From positions 124,001-188,000 of the forward strand of contig CAWIZO010000012.1 of NCBI GenBank assembly GCA_963840665.1: a stretch of 64,000 bases of DNA. Direction: 5' to 3'. Within the stretch, counting starts at the first letter, position 1; each line of letters begins with the position of its first letter. Origin of the DNA: DATFTE01 sp963840665. GTDB lineage: Bacteria > Acidobacteriota > Terriglobia > Terriglobales > Acidobacteriaceae. The notes under the pieces were generated by a model. The model was not told the origin of the DNA. It made no database searches and saw nothing but the letters and a program-made list of their open reading frames with translations. Positions 14,974-24,314 of the stretch are shown piece by piece. Made by a program: the position numbers and the translations under genes.

Positions 14974-16995
14974 TTAGTTGGAGCTTCCGGTGGCGGCTGC
15001 TGCGCTCTCGGGGGAATCGCCCGGTTGGACGATTACGCCGTCGAACGGTGTCGCTGCCATGAAGTGTCCCTGCACCACGCTGACGCTGCGCAGCGGGTAT
15101 CCGGAGTCAGGACCACGGGTCCAGCTGCGGCCGCCATCCTGGCTTTCGAATACCACACCCGTCGCCGTACTGGTAGCGAGCAGACGTTTGCCCTTGCCGT
15201 CATACGAGATGGAGCTGACGTTCTTATCCGGTAACCCGTTCATCATATGTTCCCAGGTCGCGCCGGAGTCGGAACTGCGGTAAGCGCCTTCACGCGACGC
15301 CATCAACATCTGGCCATCGGGCGTGACGGTAATGCTGCGAATCGTGGTCAGGAAATTCGGCAGAGCCGCCTGTTGCCAGGCGCCGCCACCGTCGGTGGAG
15401 AAGATAACATTCGTGCGGGTCGCGGCCGCAAGCAGTGAGCCGTTCGCTCCCACGGAGACGAAGTCGTTCTTGCCCATCACCGGACCACCGGTCCAGCTCT
15501 TGCCTTCGTTGGTGCTGGTGAACAGTCCCGCGGAAGTCGCTGCAACCCAGCGCTTCGAGGAAACGTCCACGTAATTGACTTTGGCTTCTAGCACCGAGCG
15601 TTTCGCCGTCTTGCTGGCGACGGAAACCTTCTTGGTTCCCTTCTTCGCGGTGCTGTAAGAAACCGTCTCGTTCACAATGGCGTTGATCGGACGCCACTCG
15701 CTGGCATTGTGGTCGAGCATGAACATGCCGCGATTGGTACCCGCGATCAGCGCGCCATTGCTGGCCTGCTGCAGAGTGAAGACGTCGCGGCCGCCAAGGC
15801 CGTTCGCCTTCTGCATCCAGTGCTGCCCGCCGTCGTGCGAGAAGAACACGCCGCCTTGCTCCTTGTCGTTCACTACGCCGACGTAGATGGTGCCGGCATC
15901 GCGGTTGTCAGCAAGGATGGAGGAAACGTAACGGTGAGTGTAGCCGTGGTTCGAAGCGGTGAATGTCTGCGCTCCGTCGTCGCTGGCCATGACGCCGCTG
16001 CGATCGGTAGCGAGCAGAACGCGCGAAGAGTTGCGCGGATCAATCATGACGTCGTTCACGACGACTTCAGGATTGCTGACGCGCTTCCAGGTCGTGCCCT
16101 CGTCCATCGTTTTCCAGAGACCTTCCGTGGTTCCTGCGTAAACGATCTTGGGATTGCTGGGATCCATCTTCAACACGCGCGTGCGGCGAGCCGAAAACGG
16201 AATGCCCTGAATCTTCTTGAACAGGTCGCCGGCGGTTTCGCTCTTGTAGATACCGGAGCAAGCGCTGGCAAAAACGATCGAAGGATTGGTGGAATCAACG
16301 ATGACCGAGAAAACGTCGGAGTCATCGATCATGCCTTTGTTGATGTGCTGCCAGGTCGCGCCACCATCGGGAGTCTTCCACGCGAGGTGCCAAGTACCGG
16401 CATAGACAGTGTTGGGATTCTTGGGATCGACAGCGATCGATTCGATGTTCTTGATTTCGGTCGAAGTTGAAGAGATGCGGCTCCAGCTGTTGCCACCGTC
16501 GTTGCTGCGGTAGACGCCGTCAAGCGCGCCGGCCACCAGGACGCTGGAATCGGAAGCGGCAATCGCCATGGCGCGGATTGATTTGCCATGCATGCCAGAA
16601 AGAGCTTCCCAGTTCTTGCCACCATCACGGGAGCGGAACAGATCGCCCGCCTGCTGGTTCTCTACGCTCCAGGCCGAAACATAGATCTTGTTAGGATTCT
16701 GAGGATCGAGGGCGATGTGGTCGAGGACGTAGTCATCGCCAGTGCCGAGGTGAGCGAAGTGCGCCCAAGTGCGGCCGCCGTCGCTTGAAACGAACATGGT
16801 TCCTGTGTTGGTGCCCAGGAAGATATGGTCAGGATTGTGTGGATCGTAAGCCAGGCTGCGAACATCGCCGCCATCCGGCCCCAACACAGCCCACTGACCA
16901 GCCCAAACGGTCGTGACGCAAAACAGCGCGACGGCCGTTAGAATCAAAGATTTACGAGAAATCACTCGCATTGCTCCCGAAATCATAGGTGACAT
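14974..16995 (-). CDS. secreted Asp-box (BNR) repeat beta-propeller protein
   Basis: 673 residues. A hydrophobic signal segment ends near WAGQWAVLG. It is followed by at least ten Asp-box repeats of the form S-x-D-G-G-x-x-W (SSDGGRTW, SRDGGKNW, SNDGGNSW, SHDGGQHW, SQDGGRSW and others), spaced about 45-60 residues. The repeats suggest one or two six- to eight-bladed propellers, similar to sortilin/YCF48-like proteins. It is exported, probably to the periplasm or surface. ATGs at 16995 and 16971 are both possible starts. Enzymatic activity cannot be inferred from Asp boxes alone. Followed by a strong terminator. Confidence 0.8.
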   Translation of the reverse strand: MSPMISGAMRVISRKSLILTAVALFCVTTVWAGQWAVLGPDGGDVRSLAYDPHNPDHIFLGTNTGTMFVSSDGGRTWAHFAHLGTGDDYVLDHIALDPQNPNKIYVSAWSVENQQAGDLFRSRDGGKNWEALSGMHGKSIRAMAIAASDSSVLVAGALDGVYRSNDGGNSWSRISSTSTEIKNIESIAVDPKNPNTVYAGTWHLAWKTPDGGATWQHINKGMIDDSDVFSVIVDSTNPSIVFASACSGIYKSETAGDLFKKIQGIPFSARRTRVLKMDPSNPKIVYAGTTEGLWKTMDEGTTWKRVSNPEVVVNDVMIDPRNSSRVLLATDRSGVMASDDGAQTFTASNHGYTHRYVSSILADNRDAGTIYVGVVNDKEQGGVFFSHDGGQHWMQKANGLGGRDVFTLQQASNGALIAGTNRGMFMLDHNASEWRPINAIVNETVSYSTAKKGTKKVSVASKTAKRSVLEAKVNYVDVSSKRWVAATSAGLFTSTNEGKSWTGGPVMGKNDFVSVGANGSLLAAATRTNVIFSTDGGGAWQQAALPNFLTTIRSITVTPDGQMLMASREGAYRSSDSGATWEHMMNGLPDKNVSSISYDGKGKRLLATSTATGVVFESQDGGRSWTRGPDSGYPLRSVSVVQGHFMAATPFDGVIVQPGDSPESAAAATGSSN

Positions 16996-17076
16996 TGCCC
17001 CTCTGCGAACGGAGATTCGCTTCTCGGGTCAGGTTGACAGCGTAACACGGGTCCAGCAAGTTACCGAAGGGAAGGC

Positions 17077-17114
17077 AAAAAAGGGCCGGTCGATTATGTA
17101 CTCGACCGGCCCTT
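17077..17114 (-). terminator. intrinsic terminator of the OmpA-like gene
   Basis: A perfect 13-base stem, AAGGGCCGGTCGA at 17081-17093 with TCGACCGGCCCTT at 17102-17114. It is followed on the minus strand by a T-tract and lies 22 bases past the stop at 17136. Confidence 0.92.
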
Positions 17115-17135
17115 GGTTCCACTCAGGTTTCCGGA

Positions 17136-18758
17136 TTACATACTCTTCTTGGCAGCCTTCTTCTTGGCCACCGGTTTCGGATGGTCAGGGATCGGCTGCA
17201 CTGCGTTTTCGTCGACCGGGGTCGTACCTTCTCCAGAGAAGGTTGCGCCCGCGGGTACGATCCAGAAATCAGCGGTCTTGGTGCCGCCGTTTCCGGTACG
17301 GGTCTCGATGCGGCTGGCATCAATTCCCTGCTTAGCTTCGCCACCGGAGAGATACGCCTTGGCATCGACGGCGCGTTCGGCCGCGAGGTTCTTGCGTTTC
17401 TCAGTTGGATCCGAGTTGCCCACGATGACCAGCTTGGCGTCGGCGTCGTGCTGCAGGCGCTGGGCTACGTCATCGAGCACAGCTTTGCAGGTGTTGTCGA
17501 CACGCCACGGCTTCTTGGGATTCGGATAATCGCAGGAGCTCAACTTGCTGGCTTGCGGCGGAGGTGGCGGAGGATTCTCCACATTGACCTGCGTCGAAGC
17601 ATTAGCCGTGAGACCACGCGAATCGGTACAAGTTGCGCTGACGGTGACTGGCCCTGCGGAAGCGCCGGTCGTGGTCAGGCTTGCGCTGTTGCCATTGCCG
17701 GTCACGCTGCCGCCGCTGGAGGTCCAGCTGCTAACCGTGACTGGGACGTTGTCGGGACTGGTGCAAGTGCACGTGACCGTGGAAGGCGAACCGGTTTGGA
17801 CGGTTGCCGGATCAGCCGAGCAAGACATGGTCGGCGGATTCTTTGGCGGCTCTTTCACCGTGAAGTTCGCCGTGCAACTCGCGTCACCGTTCTTCTTCAT
17901 CTTGGGATCGGTGATGTGAGCAGTGGCCGTATAGCTGCCGCCGGCGACGCCGGTGGTATCGATGGTGGCGGTGTTGTCTTTATTAGTGAGCTTGCCGCCA
18001 TTCGTCATCCAGCTGTAGGTTTCGGTGTGCTTGGGATTGAAGTTGCTGCCAGTCGCGGTAACCGTGACGGGCTCTCCCTGCATGACTTCAGAAGGCTGTA
18101 CGGCGCAGGCTGCGGTCGGAGCAGCAAGCTGCGGGTAGCCGAAGTTAAAGATCAGACCGGTGCGCAGACGTACGCCGCTGAACGACGGGTGGCGCAGATC
18201 CGGAAACGCTTGCGAGGCATAGTCCGAAAAATCATGCCGAGCGTACACGTAATCAGCTTCGATTAAGCGTAGCGAGAGCAATTTGGTGGCTTTGAGGTCG
18301 ATGCCGCCGCCGAGGATGGCGCCAATCCCGTTGCTCGGATTGAGGCCATTCGTTGTAAAGCGGTTATAACTCAAGAGCGTGTGCGCGAAGAAATTGACGC
18401 CGTCGCCGCGCCAGGTCAGCTTGGGTCCGATGGAACCCGTCGACTCGTTGCCATACTTGTTCCAGTTCCCGCCGTAGTCTCCTTCCAAGCCGAGGAGCTT
18501 GGTGAAATTCCAAGTGAGGCTGGCGCCGGCACCCTGCGGGATGTCGTGCAGCTTATTGGGCACGGGATTAAAGAAACTATGGCCCGCAGCGGGAATCGTC
18601 CCGCCGGGATTGAGCCACTGATATCCAGCGAACAGCTCAGCCTTGGGGTAGGAGTCGTCCTGCGCCGTTGCGGCGGCGGATAACAATCCCACAGAGAGCG
18701 TCAAGAAAAGAAATCTCATCCATACACGCCCAGTGATAGAGCGGCAACAAAGTGACAT
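17136..18758 (-). CDS. outer-membrane protein: beta-barrel, Ig-like repeats, OmpA-like C-terminus
   Basis: 540 residues. The start at ATG 18758 is fixed by GGAGG 6 bases upstream. A signal peptide ends near SAAATAQ. Residues about 20-200 alternate like an outer-membrane barrel (FAGYQWLNPGG, FAHTLLSYNRF, LRTGLIFNFGY). Two Ig/PKD-like modules follow (SWMTNGGKLTNKDNTATIDT; SWTSSGGSVTGNGNSASLTT). An OmpA-type domain comes last, with LVIVGNSDPTEKRKNLAAER instead of the usual GHTD...LSxxRA. It ends with a Lys-rich tail. It probably links the outer membrane to peptidoglycan. Followed by a strong terminator. Confidence 0.8.
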   Translation of the reverse strand: MSLCCRSITGRVWMRFLFLTLSVGLLSAAATAQDDSYPKAELFAGYQWLNPGGTIPAAGHSFFNPVPNKLHDIPQGAGASLTWNFTKLLGLEGDYGGNWNKYGNESTGSIGPKLTWRGDGVNFFAHTLLSYNRFTTNGLNPSNGIGAILGGGIDLKATKLLSLRLIEADYVYARHDFSDYASQAFPDLRHPSFSGVRLRTGLIFNFGYPQLAAPTAACAVQPSEVMQGEPVTVTATGSNFNPKHTETYSWMTNGGKLTNKDNTATIDTTGVAGGSYTATAHITDPKMKKNGDASCTANFTVKEPPKNPPTMSCSADPATVQTGSPSTVTCTCTSPDNVPVTVSSWTSSGGSVTGNGNSASLTTTGASAGPVTVSATCTDSRGLTANASTQVNVENPPPPPPQASKLSSCDYPNPKKPWRVDNTCKAVLDDVAQRLQHDADAKLVIVGNSDPTEKRKNLAAERAVDAKAYLSGGEAKQGIDASRIETRTGNGGTKTADFWIVPAGATFSGEGTTPVDENAVQPIPDHPKPVAKKKAAKKSM

Positions 18759-19083
18759 GTAAATCCTCCGGAAAACGATCGGCTTACCTTGTATCCATGC
18801 TGTTATGCGACGGGGCCCCGCATGGAGATAGGAATCTAAATTCTTGCAGATGAAGATTCTACTGGCAATTCTGCCAGACACCAACTGCCGCAGACCAGAC
18901 ATGGTACTCCCGAAGTATGTGTAACGACAAGTGTTAGGGTGGTTTTTTCGAGCAGTTGATGTCTCAGATTGATACCTGTAGTCTGGGCGATCGCCTGGAT
19001 ATAGGGCCGAAGCGGGAATGCACGCGAAACTTGCAGCAGACGCGATCCACCTCAATAATGGGCAGGGGGGTACTTCGTTCTAC
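18759..19083. promoter_or_regulatory. divergent promoter region with palindromes
   Basis: These 325 bases separate the OmpA-like gene (leftward) from the NtrC-type regulator (rightward). No gene is seen. They hold the palindrome CTGGCA-ATTC-TGCCAG (18862-18877) and the GC palindrome CGGGGCCCCG (18811-18820), flanked by ATGCGA and CAT that could extend the stem. Either could be an operator. No clear -10/-35 or -24/-12 promoter stands out. Confidence 0.4.
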
Positions 19084-20484
19084 ATGAGCCAGGAAAAAAT
19101 ACTGATCGTTGAAGACGAAGAGAACGAGCGTAGCGGCCTGGCGGAACTGGTTTCTTCCTGGGGCTATCGAGCGGAAACCGCGCGGGACGGGGCGGAAGGC
19201 CTGGAGAAGGTCGCGTCCTGGTCGCCATCTATCGTCGTCACGGATATGAAGATGCCGCGGATGGGTGGTCTGGAACTTTTGGAAAAGATTGCCTCCGATG
19301 CCCAGACGATTGCCGTGATCGTAGTGACGGCGCAAGGCACGATCGATAGCGCGGTGCAAGCCATGCGCATGGGCGCGTATGACTATGTGACCAAGCCCAT
19401 CGACACTAGCCGACTGCGCACCATTTTGCAGAACGCTTCCGCGTTACTGGGAACCCGGGTCGAACTGGAGGTCACGCGGAGGAAACTGCGTGATAGCGGA
19501 TCGCTGGGGAGCCTGGTGGGGGCTTCCAAAAAAATGCAGGAGATCTTCCGCCTGATAGAGATGGTGTCACCGAGCACAGCTTCGGTGCTGATCACCGGCG
19601 CAAGTGGCACGGGAAAAGAAATGGTAGCGCGAACGATTCACGAGTTGAGCCCCCGGCGGACGAAACCGTTTGTTCCAATCAACTGCGCAGCGATTCCCGA
19701 GACATTGATTGAGAGCGAGATTTTTGGTCACGAGAAAGGAGCGTTCACCGGCGCTCTGGAACGCCGCACGGGCTGCTTCGAGCTCGCAGAAGGTGGGACG
19801 CTTTTGCTGGATGAAATCGGCGAGATGCCCGTGGCCACGCAAGCCAAGCTTTTGCGCGTACTGGAAGACCGCAAGCTCCGGCGCCTGGGTAGTAAATCGG
19901 AAACCACGGTGGACGTGCGGGTCCTGGCGGCGACCAATAAGATTCCCGAAGAGGCGGTGGCGCGCGGGGAATTGAGAAATGATCTTTACTACCGGTTGAA
20001 TGTCTTCAACATCCACATGCCGCCGCTGCGAGAACACAAGGAGGACGTCCCTGATCTGGTGCAATCGTTGTTGAGCGACATGAGCATGAAGCACGGCCGG
20101 AAAGTGGCGGCAGTTAGTGAAGCGGTATTGAACGCCTTCCATAACTACTCGTGGCCGGGCAACGTGCGGGAGTTGCGCAACACGCTGGAACGCGCCGTGA
20201 TCGTCTGCGATGGATCGGTGGTCGAGACCAAGCATCTGCCTCCAGGATTCGGTCAAACTACGCTACGTACTTCAGCCGAGGATCCGGATGCGGTCCGCCT
20301 TGGTGTTGGAACGACCGTGGAAGAGGCCGAGAAGCTACTGATTCTGAAAACGCTGGAAGCGACCAGCAACAATAAGACGAGAGCTGCAGAGATTCTCGGA
20401 ATCAGTTTGAAGACGCTGCATAACAAGCTGAAGGAATACGGCAACGCAGGCGCCGACGCCGCTCTGGCCAAAGAGGAACAGTAG
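19084..20484 (+). CDS. NtrC-family sigma-54-dependent response regulator
   Basis: 466 residues from ATG 19084. Receiver with phospho-acceptor D54 in VVTDMKMPRM; AAA+ domain with Walker A GASGTGKE (172-179), sigma-54 loop GAFTGA (219-224) and GGTLLLDEIGEM; Fis-type helix-turn-helix at the C-terminus (AAEILGISLKTLHNKLKEYG). The kinase gene starts 49 bases downstream in the same direction, so the two form a pair. As in other NtrC proteins, phosphorylation should drive ring assembly and sigma-54 promoter opening. An ATG at 19018 is in frame, but starting at 19084 places the receiver at residue 4, the usual position. Confidence 0.92.
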   Translation: MSQEKILIVEDEENERSGLAELVSSWGYRAETARDGAEGLEKVASWSPSIVVTDMKMPRMGGLELLEKIASDAQTIAVIVVTAQGTIDSAVQAMRMGAYDYVTKPIDTSRLRTILQNASALLGTRVELEVTRRKLRDSGSLGSLVGASKKMQEIFRLIEMVSPSTASVLITGASGTGKEMVARTIHELSPRRTKPFVPINCAAIPETLIESEIFGHEKGAFTGALERRTGCFELAEGGTLLLDEIGEMPVATQAKLLRVLEDRKLRRLGSKSETTVDVRVLAATNKIPEEAVARGELRNDLYYRLNVFNIHMPPLREHKEDVPDLVQSLLSDMSMKHGRKVAAVSEAVLNAFHNYSWPGNVRELRNTLERAVIVCDGSVVETKHLPPGFGQTTLRTSAEDPDAVRLGVGTTVEEAEKLLILKTLEATSNNKTRAAEILGISLKTLHNKLKEYGNAGADAALAKEEQ

Positions 20485-20532
20485 AGTCGCTGTAGTCCGG
20501 TCTGCAGTTGGGGGGAACCGACTACGTAGGGC

Positions 20533-22428
20533 ATGCGTCTACGAACCAAAATCGTGCTCGCCATCACCTTCATGGTGGCGGTACTGGTGTCTGTATTTTC
20601 GTACATCTACATCTCAGAACTGTTGCGTCAGCGCATCAACAGCGCGCTCGAGAGCGCCCAGCATTTGACCTCGAATCTCGCTTTCCTGGCGACAAACGAG
20701 GCCCCGGATCTAAGCAGCACGCGCGTCGACACCAATAATCCTCAGGCGGTGCGGAAGGCTATCGCGTATTACATCGGCACCGATCGCGTGCTGAACAATT
20801 TTCTGGAATCGATTGTGGGCAGTTGGCCGGAAGTCTATGACGCAGCCATTGTCGATACCGATGGGAAAGCGATTCTGCACACCAACCCTGACCTGATCAA
20901 CAAGATCATTCCCGACAGGCCGAGCTTTCAGACCGTGCAGTCGGCAAGATTCCGCGAGCAATTGCGGTTGGTGTACAACCCGGCAAGTGTTTATGACGTT
21001 CGCATCCCTCTGACGCTAGGCGGTGCACCGTTCGGTTCGATTCGCGTCGGCGTCTCGACGGTCTTTTTGAAGAATGAGCTCACGCCGCCACTGCAACACG
21101 CGGTGATCTTCTCGAGCGCAGCGGTCTTTCTTTCTCTCATCCTGGCGGCGGGACTCTCACATCTCGCGCTGGGTCCGTTGGAGCGGATCAGCCGGACTCT
21201 CGATAGCGTGACGTCGGGCGAAGGGGACGAGGTCGGCGAATACGAGGCGAGCCGCGACGAATATGGCCTCGTAACTTTGAAAATTGCGCACTTGGGACGG
21301 CAGGTGCGTGACGCCAAGGAGATCTTCTCTGCTCTGAAAGACAACGTGGATCAGATCATGGGTAACCTGCAGGATGGCCTGATGCTATTTACGCGGGAGT
21401 CGCGGGTAGTGCTGGTCAGCGCTTCCGTGGAGCGATTCCTGGGCCGTCCGCGAAGAGAACTTCTGGGCCGCACGGTGAGCGAGATTTTTTCCCGTGAATC
21501 GGCACTTGGCTCGCTTTTGCTCGACGGCTTCCAATTCCGCAGGGCCATCGCGCAGCAGGAAGTGGAATCGGCGAACGGGAAGCGGGTGGAAATTTCTCTC
21601 GACTTTATTCAGGAGCGTGGCGGACAGATCGGCGCATTGCTCACCATGCGTGACGCCGAGTCAGTGCGGCGAATTGAAGATGAAATCGAAATGTCGCGAC
21701 GCATGTCGGCCAGCGGGCGCCTGACGCGTGGCGTAGCCCATGAAGTAAAGAATCCCATCAATGCGATTGTGCTGCATCTGCAATTGCTGCAAAACAAGCT
21801 GCACCAGACAGATCCTGACACTCGCCGGCACATGGACATCATCGACAGCGAGATTCACCGGCTTGACCGGGTGGTGCAGATTCTGGTGGATTTCACGCGT
21901 CCGCGTGATCTGCATCTGGAAGAGATGGATTTGCGAGGGTTGCTGGAAGATGTGATCACACTGGCAACGCCCGATGCCGAACAACATGGAGTGAGTATCT
22001 CGACAGGGATTCCCCCTGGGCCGCTATCCGTCAGAGTGGACAGCGATTTTCTCAAGCAGGCGATCCTCAATGTCGTACTGAACGGAGTACAGGCGATGCC
22101 GGAAGGTGGGAATCTCGATATATCCGCGCATCGGGAAGACGACGTGGTGGTCACCGAGATTCGGGACCAGGGCGCGGGTATTCCGCACGAGTTGCACGAC
22201 AAGATTTTTGAGTTGTACTTCACCACCAAGAAGGGCGGAAGCGGCATCGGTCTGGCACAGACATATCAGATTCTCCAGTGGCACTACGGATCGGTAGATT
22301 TCGAGTCTCTAGACGGCAAAGGCACGACTTTCCGGCTGCGGCTGCCCGTCAGCGAGACCCGAGACAGATCCAATGGCGGAAACGGTCAAGCCGTAATGTC
22401 GGCGCCCGACGCCTCGGCGCGGACCTAG
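20533..22428 (+). CDS. membrane sensor histidine kinase (NtrB/AtoS-like)
   Basis: 631 residues. TM helices at about 7-27 and 190-212 enclose a periplasmic sensor of about 160 residues (dCache/sCache-like). They are followed by HAMP (LERISRTLDSVTSGE), PAS (272-375), HisKA with phospho-His H403 in RGVAHEVKNPINAI, and HATPase with NVVLNGVQAMPEGG and GGSGIGLAQTYQIL. The HEVKNPINAI box is typical of the NtrB-type kinases that partner NtrC regulators, matching its position just after one. It should sense an extracytoplasmic signal and phosphorylate the regulator at 19084-20484. Confidence 0.92.
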   Translation: MRLRTKIVLAITFMVAVLVSVFSYIYISELLRQRINSALESAQHLTSNLAFLATNEAPDLSSTRVDTNNPQAVRKAIAYYIGTDRVLNNFLESIVGSWPEVYDAAIVDTDGKAILHTNPDLINKIIPDRPSFQTVQSARFREQLRLVYNPASVYDVRIPLTLGGAPFGSIRVGVSTVFLKNELTPPLQHAVIFSSAAVFLSLILAAGLSHLALGPLERISRTLDSVTSGEGDEVGEYEASRDEYGLVTLKIAHLGRQVRDAKEIFSALKDNVDQIMGNLQDGLMLFTRESRVVLVSASVERFLGRPRRELLGRTVSEIFSRESALGSLLLDGFQFRRAIAQQEVESANGKRVEISLDFIQERGGQIGALLTMRDAESVRRIEDEIEMSRRMSASGRLTRGVAHEVKNPINAIVLHLQLLQNKLHQTDPDTRRHMDIIDSEIHRLDRVVQILVDFTRPRDLHLEEMDLRGLLEDVITLATPDAEQHGVSISTGIPPGPLSVRVDSDFLKQAILNVVLNGVQAMPEGGNLDISAHREDDVVVTEIRDQGAGIPHELHDKIFELYFTTKKGGSGIGLAQTYQILQWHYGSVDFESLDGKGTTFRLRLPVSETRDRSNGGNGQAVMSAPDASART

Positions 22429-22504
22429 TGCCGATGCACGGTCCTCCACATGGGTTTAGAATGGGCCTGTTCGTCGCTCCGTCTGCGATCTGACTTGAAG
22501 AGAC

Positions 22505-23071
22505 ATGACACTGGCCGTCATCGTCGGGCTATGGGGATTGCTGTTCCCCGGATTCGCAACCGGGGAGAGTACCGTCTCGCGGCCCTTGATCGAGTGGCAA
22601 GCGGCAGCGCAGACGCAGGAGAGTCCTAGCTCCAGCCAGTCAGAACCTCAGGCGACTCCGCCTCAGCCGGAAGCTCAGAAACCGGAAGCGGCGACGCCAA
22701 CCACTGCTCCCGGCAAGCCCAAGCGGCACACACACAAGAAGAAGACCGCGGCTCCGCCGAGCGATCCTCCTGAAAAGGTCGTTGTCCGGGATGGAAGCAC
22801 TGCGGAACCTACCGTGAAGCTCTCTCCGCCGATGAGCCAGAAGCAGAGTTCCACCCAGCTGCGAAATACGGACAACTTGTTAGCGGGTACAGAGTCGAAC
22901 CTGAAGCAAATCTCTGGACGGACGCTTAACTCCGCTCAGCAGGAGACAGTGAAGCAGATTCACTCGTACATGGATCAGGCGCGGAAGGCGGTCAGCGATG
23001 GCGATTTGGATCGCGGCCGTAACCTCGCGTTCAAGGCGCACTTGTTGTCGGATGATTTGGTGAAGCACTAG
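22505..23071 (+). CDS. exported hypothetical protein, Pro/Ala-rich with helical tail
   Basis: 188 residues. A weak signal peptide (MTLAVIVGLWGLLFPGFATG) leads into a low-complexity Pro/Gln/Ala/Lys linker (about 35-100). A compact helical tail follows (NLLAGTESNLKQISGRTLNS, then a helix ending in HLLSDDLVKH). The tail resembles helical repeats in small periplasmic proteins. It follows the NtrB-like kinase by 76 bases in the same direction and may be the third gene of that operon. A heptad array begins 2 bases after the stop. Function unknown. Confidence 0.65.
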   Translation: MTLAVIVGLWGLLFPGFATGESTVSRPLIEWQAAAQTQESPSSSQSEPQATPPQPEAQKPEAATPTTAPGKPKRHTHKKKTAAPPSDPPEKVVVRDGSTAEPTVKLSPPMSQKQSSTQLRNTDNLLAGTESNLKQISGRTLNSAQQETVKQIHSYMDQARKAVSDGDLDRGRNLAFKAHLLSDDLVKH

Positions 23072-23073
23072 GT

Positions 23074-23108
23074 CGGGCTTCGGGCTTCAGGCTTTCGGCT
23101 TCAGGAAG
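23074..23108. repeat. heptad array 5 (CGGGCTT class)
   Basis: Units CGGGCTT CGGGCTT CAGGCTT TCGGCTT CAGGAAG in a strict 7-base phase, starting 2 bases after the stop of the exported protein gene. It ends 8 bases before the convergent TPR gene stop, so it fills almost the whole gap. Same class as 5907-5941. Confidence 0.85.
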
Positions 23109-23116
23109 ACCGACTG

Positions 23117-24256
23117 CTATTTTCCTTTTGCGCGCACGGCGTTTACTTTCGCCAACAATTCCTGCGTCGGTTGTTGCATGGGGCCAGTGATCTTGACCGC
23201 CTCCATTAGAACCTCCCGTGATTCCGTAACTTTGTTCATCTTGCCGTAAGCGAAGCCCAGGAAATACATGGCGCGCGCGTAGGACTGCTCGTCCTGTCCC
23301 TTAAGCAGCGCGCAGGCTGCCTTCAACTCCGGGATCGCGGCAGCATTCTTGTCCTGCTTCACGTAGACGTAGCCGAGGGTCGAATGCGCGACTCCCGCGG
23401 CGAGCTTACGAGAGCGGTCGGCGTCGGGAGCATCGGCCTTGGCGACGTCGATTGTCTTCTGCGCATAGGTGGCCGACTTGGCGAGGCTGCCGGGCTTGGG
23501 ATCGTCCGCGTAAGCATTCGCGAGGAGAGTCAGAGTACCGAGACTGTTAGGATTTGTCGCCAGAGTTTTTTCGCCGTAGGCGACGAGGCGGTCCATGTTT
23601 TTGAGTTCGGAGAGCGACATCATCGCGTACTGCGTAATCTGCTCGTCGAAGCGGGAATTGGGAAATGCAGGGGTGAAGCGCTCGATCTCGGCCATGCGAG
23701 CCCTGGCGTCAGGTTGATTGACGATCGCGTTGTAGCCGGCGGCTTCGAGAAATTCGTACGAGCTTTTTGCTGAGGTCTTCTCTTCATCGAGTCGTGAAGT
23801 GAAATCCTGATCGCTGAGTCCTTCGGGCTTGGCTTCCTTGGCGATGGAGTTGTAGGCCTCTCCGCCACGAACGGCGTAGTCGAAGGCTTTGGGGTCGTTC
23901 TTCATTTGCTGCGCGATGTTGGTCTGCGAAACCAGGATGTCGAGGTTGTGCGGCGAACTCGCCAAAGCCTTGTCGCCGAATTCGAGCGCCTTCGGCAAAT
24001 CTCCCGCACCCTGGTAGTACTGCGAAATCTGCCAGTTTCCGTAGGCCACCGCCGCCGGGTTGGAGGAGAACTTCTCGAGAAAATCCTGATACATCGCCAA
24101 CTTCTTCTGCCCATCCTGTTCGTTCGTGATGGCCTGAAGTGCCTGATCTTCCGCCGTACCCGCGGCAATCACGATTTTGTCGAGTTGGGCGTGAAGAAGG
24201 AGCGAGAAAGACATTGCGGTCAGGAAGACGACGACAGGCCGGAGACTCCGCTTCAT
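23117..24256 (-). CDS. secreted TPR-repeat protein
   Basis: 379 residues from ATG 24256, which has GGAGG 6 bases upstream; a TTG at 24262 touches that site and is rejected. The signal peptide is VVVFLTAMSFSLLLHAQ. The remainder is helical with TPR-like pairs (AYGNWQISQYYQGAGDLPKA; AHSTLGYVYVKQDKNAAAIP; YARAMYFLGFAYGKMNKVTE), spaced about 34-40 residues. It is likely a periplasmic scaffold; no enzyme motif is seen. It converges with the upstream signalling operon across heptad array 5. Confidence 0.8.
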   Translation of the reverse strand: MKRSLRPVVVFLTAMSFSLLLHAQLDKIVIAAGTAEDQALQAITNEQDGQKKLAMYQDFLEKFSSNPAAVAYGNWQISQYYQGAGDLPKALEFGDKALASSPHNLDILVSQTNIAQQMKNDPKAFDYAVRGGEAYNSIAKEAKPEGLSDQDFTSRLDEEKTSAKSSYEFLEAAGYNAIVNQPDARARMAEIERFTPAFPNSRFDEQITQYAMMSLSELKNMDRLVAYGEKTLATNPNSLGTLTLLANAYADDPKPGSLAKSATYAQKTIDVAKADAPDADRSRKLAAGVAHSTLGYVYVKQDKNAAAIPELKAACALLKGQDEQSYARAMYFLGFAYGKMNKVTESREVLMEAVKITGPMQQPTQELLAKVNAVRAKGK

Positions 24257-24314
24257 ACGCAACCTCCGTGTTCGATCGCGCGAATCGTAGCTCTGATTTC
24301 CCGAGAGCGCAAGT

